Assembly (NCBI RefSeq): GCF_000423665.1
Contig: NZ_AUIK01000009.1
Span: 248,001 to 312,000 of the forward strand
DNA length: 64,000 nucleotides
Direction: 5' to 3'
DNA from: Solirubrobacter soli DSM 22325
Lineage (GTDB): Bacteria > Actinomycetota > Thermoleophilia > Solirubrobacterales > Solirubrobacteraceae
Positions 1 through 7,450 of this stretch are shown in pieces. The number at the start of each line of letters is the position of its first letter. The first letter of the stretch is position 1. The notes below the pieces were generated by a model, which was given only the letters and a program-made list of their open reading frames with translations, ran no database searches and had not been told where the DNA came from. The position numbers and the translations under genes are program-made.

Positions 1-25
1 GTCGAGTACCCCCTGGGGGAAGCGG

Positions 26-1456
26 CTAAAGATCGATTCGGAGGATCTCGGCGGTGGGGTTCGCGCCGCGTAGCTGGCGGACGCGGGTGACGTAGACCGC
101 GGTGTCCGCGGCCGCGGTCGTGGTCAGCGTGTCGTGGACGCCCTTCGGCGGCCGCTCCCAGAGCGGCTTGTTGATGTGACCCTCGGCGGGGAAGCGCCCG
201 GCCTCATGGCCCGAGTCACGGCGCGCGGTCGGCGTCGTCCCGTACAGGGCGCGGTCGCCGGAGACCTTGCCCGGGGCGAACGGGCCCGTCATGACCTGTT
301 GACGCTTGTACGTCGCGCGCACATAGAACAGGCGACCGCCGAGCACCGACGGCCCGCGCAGCTCGGCCCGCGCCTCGCGCCGCAGGACCGTGCGCGTCCC
401 GGTCGACAGGTCGTAGGTCTCGAGCCGCCCGCCGGCCTCGAACACCAGGATGCTGCCGGCCAGGCTCGGCCTGCCGACGTTGCCGAGCACGACCGCGGTC
501 GGGGTCGCGGGCTGCGTGGGGTCCAGCGACGCGACGTACAGCGCGCCCGCCGCGCGCCATGCGACCCAGTACGTCGACACCGCGAGCGCGTCCGCGCCCG
601 CGGCGGGGATCGTGGCGATGCCGTCGACGACGACGTTCGCCCCCACGATGTAGGCCAGCCGGCCGCCGCCGATGGCGGGATGGTTACCGGGCAGCGGCAG
701 GACGCCGGCGGGCCCGCGGAGCTCCCCGTTCGCGCCTGGCTTGTGGAGCGCCTGGACCGCGCCGTCGACGCTGGGGTCGCTGTAGCCGACCGCCGTGACC
801 TTGACCGCCGCTTGCGCGGGCGTGACGGCGAGGGCGAGCGCCGTGACCGTCAGCGCGAGCGCGTCGAGGAACCTGAGGCTGCGCAGGATGCGCGGGCGCT
901 CGGCCATCGCCGCGTGCAGGCTCCCGCCGTTGGAAGGCGCCAGCGCGATCACCGGCAGCGCCCGCCCGGCGCCGAACGCGAGCCCGATCAGCACGCCGGT
1001 CAGCGGGTCGCCGAGCGCGACGCTGATCCCCGCGAGCGCCCACACGGCGAAGCTGAGGATGAAGGTCGTGAAGCCGAGCCCGAGCAGCACCCCGTACAGG
1101 CCCGCGGCGAGCGGCACCGGCATGACGCGGCGCCACGACTCCGGCACCTGCCGGCGCACCTGCGGCAGGATGCGCGCGCCGCGCGCCTCGAGCGCCGCGG
1201 CCGCCAGCGCGATCGCCGCGGCGACGAACGGCGCGTTCGCCCCGAGCTCGCGCCCGAGTAGCGCCAGCCCGCCGAACGTGACGACGCCGCCGACGAGCGC
1301 GCCGATCGCGAACGTCGCACACGCGATCGCGGTTGTCCGCAGTCGCCCCGCGTAGCCCTGCGGCGCGAGCGTCTCGACCATCGAGAACCCGCACGGCGAC
1401 CACGCGCCCGTCACACCCGCGACGACCGCGGCGGCGACCACGATCGCGTTCAGCAT
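26..1456 (-). CDS. MauF/CcdA-like membrane protein fused to an extracytoplasmic propeller-like domain
   Basis: The 476-residue product starts at ATG 1456, overlapping the stop of the MauA-like gene by 7 bases. Residues 1-215 hold about six hydrophobic segments and an early SPCGFSMVETL motif (residues 20-30), which is characteristic of MauF, a CcdA/DsbD-related protein needed for methylamine dehydrogenase maturation. A signal-peptidase-like TPAQAA site lies near residue 216. The remaining 260 residues are polar and repetitive (GGRLAYIV, GSILVFEAGGRLETYDL, GGRLFYVRATY), like blades of a beta-propeller. Known MauF proteins are about 280 residues, so the tail is an addition. I infer that the membrane part handles thiols across the membrane for its disulfide-rich neighbour and that the tail acts outside the membrane. 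The propeller might stand in for the missing MauB-type heavy chain, but that is speculation. Confidence 0.75.
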   Translation of the reverse strand: MLNAIVVAAAVVAGVTGAWSPCGFSMVETLAPQGYAGRLRTTAIACATFAIGALVGGVVTFGGLALLGRELGANAPFVAAAIALAAAALEARGARILPQVRRQVPESWRRVMPVPLAAGLYGVLLGLGFTTFILSFAVWALAGISVALGDPLTGVLIGLAFGAGRALPVIALAPSNGGSLHAAMAERPRILRSLRFLDALALTVTALALAVTPAQAAVKVTAVGYSDPSVDGAVQALHKPGANGELRGPAGVLPLPGNHPAIGGGRLAYIVGANVVVDGIATIPAAGADALAVSTYWVAWRAAGALYVASLDPTQPATPTAVVLGNVGRPSLAGSILVFEAGGRLETYDLSTGTRTVLRREARAELRGPSVLGGRLFYVRATYKRQQVMTGPFAPGKVSGDRALYGTTPTARRDSGHEAGRFPAEGHINKPLWERPPKGVHDTLTTTAAADTAVYVTRVRQLRGANPTAEILRIDL

Positions 1457-2019
1457 TTGACCTTCGTGTCGTAGTACATGACGCAGAAGACCTTGCGGCC
1501 GTGGTAGCAGTAGCCCGTCAGCGCCTTGTCGCCGTTGACGCGATGCTTGACATAGCCGCAGCAGTCGACGAGCTTGCGCACCTTCCCGCCGCAGCAGCGG
1601 TACCAGGCGCCGTCGATGTGCGGCTTGAAGCCGTACTCGACCGCGGTCGCGTCGCACACGCGGGTGCGGGTCGCGTTGGGGAGCGGGGTGCCGTCGGCGT
1701 CGACGAGCACGTTGCCGTCCTCGTCGACCGGTGCGCCGGTGGCGTCGATGTAGCGGCCGAGGTCGTCGACCGGGCGTCCGTCGCGCGCCTTCAGCGGCAG
1801 GCCCTTGGCGTCGATCCGCGGGAGCCCGGTGGGGTGGTGGCAGCTGTCGGTCGTGTAGATGTGGCCGCAGAAGTGGTAGGCCTCGGCCTCGCCGGGCGCG
1901 ACGAGGGAACCGACCGTGCGCGCGCCCGCGACGCCCATCACGGCTGCGCCGACGCGCGCCAGGAAGCCGCGCCGCGAGCTCGACTCGGCGACCGTGTCGG
2001 CGAGCTTTCCGCCGTTCAT
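1450..2019 (-). CDS. Tat-exported, cysteine-rich MauA-like (amine dehydrogenase light chain family) protein
   Basis: The 189-residue product has a twin-arginine signal (SSRRGFL, residues 14-20) with a hydrophobic stretch to about residue 46. The mature part carries ten cysteines (51, 60, 122, 142, 143, 153, 154, 171, 179, 189), with CCGG and DCCGY motifs as in the methylamine dehydrogenase light chain. That family makes the tryptophan tryptophylquinone (TTQ) cofactor from two tryptophans. This protein has only one Trp (W139), so TTQ cannot form by the known route. The start overlaps the upstream MauE-MauD gene in ATGA (2016-2019), so translation is probably coupled. No MauG and no separate heavy chain is encoded nearby. 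It is likely an exported disulfide-rich protein with a role other than classical methylamine oxidation. Confidence 0.75.
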   Translation of the reverse strand: MNGGKLADTVAESSSRRGFLARVGAAVMGVAGARTVGSLVAPGEAEAYHFCGHIYTTDSCHHPTGLPRIDAKGLPLKARDGRPVDDLGRYIDATGAPVDEDGNVLVDADGTPLPNATRTRVCDATAVEYGFKPHIDGAWYRCCGGKVRKLVDCCGYVKHRVNGDKALTGYCYHGRKVFCVMYYDTKVKC

Positions 2020-2879
2020 GCGCGGACCATGCGGCGCTCGGCGGCGGCGAGGACGGACTCGAGTTGCGCGCCGGTGTTGAACGTCCCCTTGGCCAGCACC
2101 GTCCCATCGCCGTCGAGGGCGACCGCGTACGGGCTGCCGGGGACGTCGGCGGCGGCCCACGCGTCGGCGTCGGCGACCTCGTCGAACCGCCGCAGGAGCA
2201 CGCTCGGGTGGCGGCCGAACGCGTCGATCGCGGGCGACAGGACGCGGCACATGCCGCAGCCCTCGGAGGTGAAGACCGCGAGCCCGATCCGGCCCGGGCC
2301 GGCCGGGACGAGCGTCAGCCGCGCGCCGATCTCCGGTCCCTCGTGGTCGACCTCGAGCGCGCCCTTCGGGGCGACCGAGAGCCGCAGCATGCCGACCTCC
2401 CGCGCCAGCGCCAGCACGACGACCGCCAGGGCGATCAGGCCGAGGAACGCGACTGTGAGGCCGATCGCCAGCCATTCCTCGGTCGTCGGCTCGGTGCGCG
2501 GGAGCAGCGGCGCGAGCGCGAGCGCGGCGGCCAGCGCCGCGGCGCGGCCCGCCGAGGCCCTGCCGACCGTGCCCTTCGCTCCGAAGCACCCGCACGGCGC
2601 TCCGGTGCGCCCGCTGAGGATCGCGCCGACCTGGGCCGCGGTCGCCCCGGCCAGGAGCAGCGCGGCCGCGTTCGCGGCGAGCACGCTGCCCGCCGCGACT
2701 CCGACACCGAGGACGATCTCCGCCCCGCTCACGCCCGCCCACACCGCGTACGCCGCGCGCGGGTCGCGGAGGCCGTACGTGGCCAGCGCGGCCCGCGCCT
2801 GCGCGCCGCCCGCGAGCTTCAGCGCGGCGGCAGCGATCAGCGTGAGCCCCAGGGCGAGGCAGACGACGACGGAGACCAT
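2016..2879 (-). CDS. MauE-MauD fusion: membrane domain plus thioredoxin-like domain
   Basis: This is the first gene of the three-gene operon (287 residues). Residues 1-165 form a MauE/DoxX-type membrane domain with about four helices and the family's CGCFG motif (C96, C98). Residues about 170-287 are a thioredoxin-fold domain with an active-site CGMC (C208, C211) after AVFTSEG, as in MauD. In methylotroph mau clusters MauE and MauD are separate proteins required for light-chain stability and disulfide formation. Here they are one chain. The membrane topology should place the CxxC domain on the side where the Tat-exported MauA-like partner folds. The role in its disulfide formation is inferred from family and context. 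Confidence 0.8.
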   Translation of the reverse strand: MVSVVVCLALGLTLIAAAALKLAGGAQARAALATYGLRDPRAAYAVWAGVSGAEIVLGVGVAAGSVLAANAAALLLAGATAAQVGAILSGRTGAPCGCFGAKGTVGRASAGRAAALAAALALAPLLPRTEPTTEEWLAIGLTVAFLGLIALAVVVLALAREVGMLRLSVAPKGALEVDHEGPEIGARLTLVPAGPGRIGLAVFTSEGCGMCRVLSPAIDAFGRHPSVLLRRFDEVADADAWAAADVPGSPYAVALDGDGTVLAKGTFNTGAQLESVLAAAERRMVRA

Positions 2880-2931
2880 TGACCGCCGCGAAGCTAACAG
2901 GATCGGCGCGGGAGCCGACGCCGGTTCACCC

Positions 2932-5064
2932 TCACGTGCAGGTCTGGCGCACCCTCGTCTCCCCCGCCTTGACGCAGTACGGCACCGTCGTCGGGATCTT
3001 GCCCTTCTTGAGCACGAGCCGCGCGACCTTCGTGTTGAAGTTCGGCGCGCTCACCCAGACCTCGATCGTCTGCCCGGCGCGGAAGCGCCGCTGCGACTTC
3101 GAGAGCGAGCTGATGATGGTCGAGGCGCCCTTCTTGACCTTGCCCGCCTTCAGCGCCTTCGAGCGGAACGGGCAGCTCTTGCCCTTGCAGTAGATCCTGG
3201 CCTTCCAGCCCTTGGGGAACGCCTGTGTGACCTGCAGCGTCGTCAACGTCAACCGCGTGCCCTTGACGTCCCACTTGCTGACCACGCCGGAGGAGAGCGT
3301 CGGGAACGGCTCCGCCAGCCCGTCGCAGTTCTCGTCGAGGTTGTTGCCCTTGATCTCGGTGGCGCCGGGACGGATCGCGGCGTTGTCGTCGTTGCAATCG
3401 ACGCCGGCGTTGAAGCCGTCGCGGTCCTTGTCGATCCCGGCCGGGTTCAGGGACGGCGAGACGACGTTGACCCGCACCGTCGCCGGCGGGCTGGCGACCC
3501 CGCGCGCCGGCGTCACGGCGCGGTAGGTGAAGGAGTCCACGCCCAGGAAGTTGCCGAACGGGTTGAAGAACACGGTGCTGTTGACGATCTCGCCGACCTG
3601 GCCGGCGGCGGGCGCGCCCACCTTCTCGATCGTCATCGTGTCGCCGTTGACGTCCGAGCAGTTGAGCAGGATCGACAGCGCGGTGTTCGCGGTCGTCGTC
3701 ACGTCGACCGACTCGCACTGCGGCGCGAAGTCGCGAGTCAGCGTCGCGAGCATGCCGTAGTAGCTGGTCACGTAGACGTGCGGGGCGACCGGGTCGGTCG
3801 CGATCCGCATCCATTGGTCGGACACGAGCCCGAGGGTGAGGCACTGGCCTCCGCTGCCCGTCGCGGTGATGCAGCCGCGCGGACCCGGCCGCTGGGTCAG
3901 GGCGCTGGTCTCGGGGTCGCGCTTGAACGCCACCAGCGACTGAGAGCCGGCGCCCGCGGCGAGGACCTCGCTCCCGTCGGGTGTCACAGCGATGTCCCGG
4001 ACGCTGGCCAGGCCCGCGGTCACCGGGGTGCAGCCGGGTGAGGCGCCGTAGCAGCCGGCCGCGACCAGCCGGCCGGAGGCCTCGCGCCGATACGCGGTCA
4101 TTCCCGCCTCGCCGCCGACGTAGACCGAGTCGCCGCCCCGGGAGACCGTGGCGATGTAGCTGGTCGCCAGTCCGTCGTTGCCGTCGATGCAGCGCTGACC
4201 CGCGGTGCCGCTGGTTCCGTTCGAGCTGATGCAGGAGCCGGGCTGCTGCATCAGCGTCCCGTTGCCGGGATTGCGATTGAAGGTCGTGACCCCGCCAGGG
4301 GCCGTGAAGGCGACGTACACCTGCGATCCGTCGGGCGAGACCGCGGTCTTCCACCCGTCGCCGGCGAGGCCGTCCACGTTCGTGCAGTCGGCGACGTCGT
4401 TCTCGTTGAAGCAGCCGTCGAAGCGGGGCTTCTGCACGATCGTCGCGTTCTCCGTGCGGTCGAGCACCGCGAGGCCGTTGTTGCCGCGCACGTACACGTT
4501 GTGGCTGTCAGGGCTGACCGCCACGCTCTGGACCGACTGGCCGCCGGTCAGCGGCGTGCAGCCGGCCCCGGCACCGACGCAGTTGATGTATTGCAGGCCA
4601 CCTGACGACGGCGTGCGCAGGAAGTTGAGGAGCGCGCCGTTGACCGTCGCCAGATAGACGTTCAACCCGTCCGGGCTGACCGCGACGTCCACCGCCCAAT
4701 TGGGGTTGTCCGTGCCACCGACCTTCGTGCACGCCGCGCCGGAGTTCGTGGCGACGAAGCAGGCCTCGCTGCCGGGTCGCACCGACAGCACGCCCGTGCG
4801 CGGATTGCGGTCATAGATCTGCAACCCGGTGAAGGCGCCCGCGATTCCCACGCCCGCGTAGGCGTGGTTGCCGTCCGGGCTGATCGCGATTCCCACCGGG
4901 TTCGACGGCAGCCCCGCTGGGCAGCCGGCAAACGCCGTCTGTGCGAGGCACGCGTCGATGAACAGATCGCCGTCGGCGGCCCTCGCCTGGCTCGCACCCG
5001 TGCTCGCGATCACTGCGACGACCGCCGCTGCCACGGCGAGTCGCCTCCTACTCGAACCCCACAT
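2932..5064 (-). CDS. Secreted lactonase-type beta-propeller / Ig-like / MopE-type protein (paralog 1 of 3)
   Basis: The 710-residue product has a Sec signal peptide (MWGSSRRRLAVAAAVVAVIA then AQA). Next comes a propeller of blades repeating ISPDGNHAYAGV and VSPDGLNVYLA with 'YDRNPRTGVL' strands (residues about 35-440). A Big_9/cadherin-like module follows (GVDSFTYRAVTP), then a MopE-type metal-binding motif with an acidic DKDRDGFNAGVDCNDDNAA loop. The C-terminal domain has about 105 residues with CKGKSCPF, a VWVSAPNFNTKVARLVLKKGKIP strand pair and a final Cys pair. GGAGGG lies just upstream of ATG 5064. It is probably exported and surface associated. No enzymatic residue identifies an activity, and the name 'lactonase-like' describes only the fold. 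Confidence 0.8.
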   Translation of the reverse strand: MWGSSRRRLAVAAAVVAVIASTGASQARAADGDLFIDACLAQTAFAGCPAGLPSNPVGIAISPDGNHAYAGVGIAGAFTGLQIYDRNPRTGVLSVRPGSEACFVATNSGAACTKVGGTDNPNWAVDVAVSPDGLNVYLATVNGALLNFLRTPSSGGLQYINCVGAGAGCTPLTGGQSVQSVAVSPDSHNVYVRGNNGLAVLDRTENATIVQKPRFDGCFNENDVADCTNVDGLAGDGWKTAVSPDGSQVYVAFTAPGGVTTFNRNPGNGTLMQQPGSCISSNGTSGTAGQRCIDGNDGLATSYIATVSRGGDSVYVGGEAGMTAYRREASGRLVAAGCYGASPGCTPVTAGLASVRDIAVTPDGSEVLAAGAGSQSLVAFKRDPETSALTQRPGPRGCITATGSGGQCLTLGLVSDQWMRIATDPVAPHVYVTSYYGMLATLTRDFAPQCESVDVTTTANTALSILLNCSDVNGDTMTIEKVGAPAAGQVGEIVNSTVFFNPFGNFLGVDSFTYRAVTPARGVASPPATVRVNVVSPSLNPAGIDKDRDGFNAGVDCNDDNAAIRPGATEIKGNNLDENCDGLAEPFPTLSSGVVSKWDVKGTRLTLTTLQVTQAFPKGWKARIYCKGKSCPFRSKALKAGKVKKGASTIISSLSKSQRRFRAGQTIEVWVSAPNFNTKVARLVLKKGKIPTTVPYCVKAGETRVRQTCT

Positions 5065-5140
5065 CAGCCCTCCGGATCCTTCCGCGCTAGCTCAGCCCCG
5101 GCGAGGACGGTACTGGCGCAGTTCGAAAAACGTCAAGCGT

Positions 5141-7342
5141 TCAGTTGCAGGTCTTCTTCGGCTTGGACTCGCCGGGGAGGACGCAGAACGGCTGCGTTGT
5201 GGGGATCTTGCCCTTTTTGAGCACGAGCCGCGCGACCTTCGTGTTGAAGCTCGGCGCGCTCACCCACACCTCGACGGTTTGTCCGGCCCGGAACTTCCGC
5301 TGCGCCTTGCTGAGCGACGAGATGATCGTCGACGCGCTCTTGGAGACCTTGCCCGCCTTGAGGTCCTTGGACTTGAACGGGCACTTGGAGCCCTTGCAGA
5401 AGATCCTCGCCTTCCAGCCCTTCGGGAAGACCTGCGTGACCTGCAGCGCGGTCAGCGTCAGGCTCGAGCCCTTCACGTCCCACTTGCTCGCGACGCCCGA
5501 GGTCAGGGTCGGGAACGGGTCGGCGAACCCGTCGCAGTTCTCGTCGATCCGGTTGCCCTTGATCTCGATCGCGCCCGGCCGGATCGCCGCGTTGTTGTCG
5601 TTGCAGTCCTGGCCGGCGAAGAAGCCGTCCTTGTCGGCGTCGATCCCGCCCGGGTTCGGCACCTGCGTCGGCGGCGGGTCGACGACGTTGAGCGTCGCCG
5701 TCGCGAGGTTCGAGGTCTGCGGCGGCGCCGTCGCGCGATACGTGAACGTGTCCGGGCCGACGTAGCCGCCGAACGGGTTGTAGAAGACCAGCCCGCCGGG
5801 ATGGTCGATCGCGCCCAGGTTCGCCTTCCCCGGCGGATTCGGGACGGCGTAGGTCATCGGGTCGCCGTTGCGGTCCGAGCAGTTGAACGAGAACGCGAGC
5901 GAGGTGTCGCGGGTCACGGTCACGGACTGGTCCGGGCAGATCGGCGGGAAGTCGCGCTTGACGGTGACCGCCGCGCCCGAGCCGTCCTCGGACGTGCCGT
6001 ACAGGTGATTCGCGCCGGCGAAGGTGACGTGGCCGTCGCCCTGGAGCGCGGTGTTGAGGACACAGCCCCCGGTCGCGGTCGTGACCGTGTTGTTGTCGAG
6101 CGCCGCGCCCGTGGTCGACACGCAGACCTCGTTGGTCGAGGTCCGCTGGGAGAGGTCGCCGGTCGCGGTGTTGCGGGCGAGCATCGTCAGGCCCTTGGGC
6201 ACGGTCTCGATGCTGCCCACGAGGTCCTCCCCGTCCGGGGCGAGCGCGAGGTAGGTGAGCCCGGTGACGTTCTTGCCGGCGCTGCAGCCGCCGTTCCCGA
6301 GGTCGTTCACGCAGCTCCGGAAGGTCAGCAGGCCACCGTCGCCGCGGGTGAAGACCACCGGCCCCGCGGTCGTCGACACATACACGTGCCGGCCGTCCTG
6401 GCTCGCGAGCGCGGCGGCCGCGCCGGCCAGGCGCGCCATCACGGTGCACCCTCCCGCCGACGTGGTCCCGAAGCAGCTCTGGTTGCCGGGCTGCTGGCTG
6501 AGCGCGCCGTGGTTGACGCCGCCGTCGGTGTTGCGATCGAGCGTCACGACGATCGAAGCGCCGGCCGAGTACAGATTGGCGCCGTCCGGCGAGACCGAGA
6601 ACTGGCGACCGCCGCTCGCGATCGCCGCCGACGTCGCGCAGTTCGCCGTCACCGCCGCGGTGATGCAGCCTGCGGTCGTGGTCAGCTGCGTGAGGTCGCC
6701 GTTCGCGGCGCGGTTGAACGTGGCGATCGTGCCGCTCGGCCCCGCATAGACCGTGCGCTGGTCCGGGCTGATGACGACGTCCCGTGCCCCGGTCAGCCCG
6801 CGCCCGGTCGTGCACCGGCCAGCGACGTTGTTCGACGCTCCATTCGAGCTGAAGCACTGTGCCCACGTCAACGAGCCGTTGCCGTCGCGACGGAACGTCG
6901 CGAGTGAGCCGTTCGCCACCGTCTTGTCGTCGTTGTAGTTCCACGACGCGACGTAGACGGACTTGCCGTCCTCACTGACCGCGATGCCGTCCGGGTTGTG
7001 CAACCCGCCTCTCACGCCCGTGCAGGTCGCGGTCGTCGTCGCCTCGTGCACGCAACCCGCGGCGGCGGCGCGCCGCGTCAGCGCCCCGGTGTCGGGGTTG
7101 CGGTCGAAGATCAGCACGGTGTCCGCGTTGAACGCCGTCCCGTACGCCGTCCTCCCGTCGGGCGCGACCGCGATGTTCCTCAGCCCACCCGCATCCGCGA
7201 TCGTCGTGCACCCGGTCAACGCCGTCGCCCGCACACACGACATCCCCACCGGCCGCCAACTGTCCGCGAGGGCGAACGCGGGGACCAGGAAGCCGGCCCC
7301 GAGCACGACAAGAAGAACGAGACCACCCCTGACCAGCTTCAT
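5141..7342 (-). CDS. Secreted lactonase-type beta-propeller / Ig-like / MopE-type protein (paralog 2 of 3)
   Basis: The 733-residue paralog of the neighbouring genes has the same order: signal peptide (MKLVRGGLVLLVVLGAGFLV to ALA), propeller repeats (VAPDGRTAYGT, ISPDQRTVYAG, VSPDGANLYSA), an Ig-like module (GPDTFTYRATAPP), a MopE-type loop (DADKDGFFAGQDCNDNNAA) and the Cys-rich C-terminal domain with CKGSKCPF. The last 200 residues are almost identical to paralog 3, while the propeller is much more diverged. No good Shine-Dalgarno sequence precedes ATG 7342. The pattern suggests tandem duplication with gene conversion or strong constraint at the C-terminal end. Function is unknown, and calcium binding by the acidic loop is inferred from the motif. 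Confidence 0.8.
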   Translation of the reverse strand: MKLVRGGLVLLVVLGAGFLVPAFALADSWRPVGMSCVRATALTGCTTIADAGGLRNIAVAPDGRTAYGTAFNADTVLIFDRNPDTGALTRRAAAAGCVHEATTTATCTGVRGGLHNPDGIAVSEDGKSVYVASWNYNDDKTVANGSLATFRRDGNGSLTWAQCFSSNGASNNVAGRCTTGRGLTGARDVVISPDQRTVYAGPSGTIATFNRAANGDLTQLTTTAGCITAAVTANCATSAAIASGGRQFSVSPDGANLYSAGASIVVTLDRNTDGGVNHGALSQQPGNQSCFGTTSAGGCTVMARLAGAAAALASQDGRHVYVSTTAGPVVFTRGDGGLLTFRSCVNDLGNGGCSAGKNVTGLTYLALAPDGEDLVGSIETVPKGLTMLARNTATGDLSQRTSTNEVCVSTTGAALDNNTVTTATGGCVLNTALQGDGHVTFAGANHLYGTSEDGSGAAVTVKRDFPPICPDQSVTVTRDTSLAFSFNCSDRNGDPMTYAVPNPPGKANLGAIDHPGGLVFYNPFGGYVGPDTFTYRATAPPQTSNLATATLNVVDPPPTQVPNPGGIDADKDGFFAGQDCNDNNAAIRPGAIEIKGNRIDENCDGFADPFPTLTSGVASKWDVKGSSLTLTALQVTQVFPKGWKARIFCKGSKCPFKSKDLKAGKVSKSASTIISSLSKAQRKFRAGQTVEVWVSAPSFNTKVARLVLKKGKIPTTQPFCVLPGESKPKKTCN

Positions 7343-7359
7343 TGCGCCGGGACCGTAAC

Positions 7360-7377
7360 CGGGCGCTTTAGCGCCCG
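7360..7377 (-). terminator. Hairpin downstream of paralog 3
   Basis: Arms of 7 bases, CGGGCGC and GCGCCCG, flank a TTTA loop, 74 bases past the stop of the gene ending at 7451 and 18 bases before the next start. It lacks a long T-run, so either a weak terminator or a regulatory hairpin is possible. Confidence 0.4.
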
Positions 7378-7450
7378 CAAGCCCGATAGACGGACGGACG
7401 ATGACGCCGAACGTCGCGGGCGCCGACCGAAGTCAGCGCCCAGACCTCGC

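Noticed and set aside
1450..2879. Functional methylamine dehydrogenase operon
   Set aside because: There is no heavy chain, no MauG, no amicyanin, and only one Trp in the light-chain homologue.
1333..4041. Long plus-strand frame over the mau-like and propeller genes
   Set aside because: It is a low-complexity Arg/Ala/Val product that crosses several real genes and their overlaps on the other strand.
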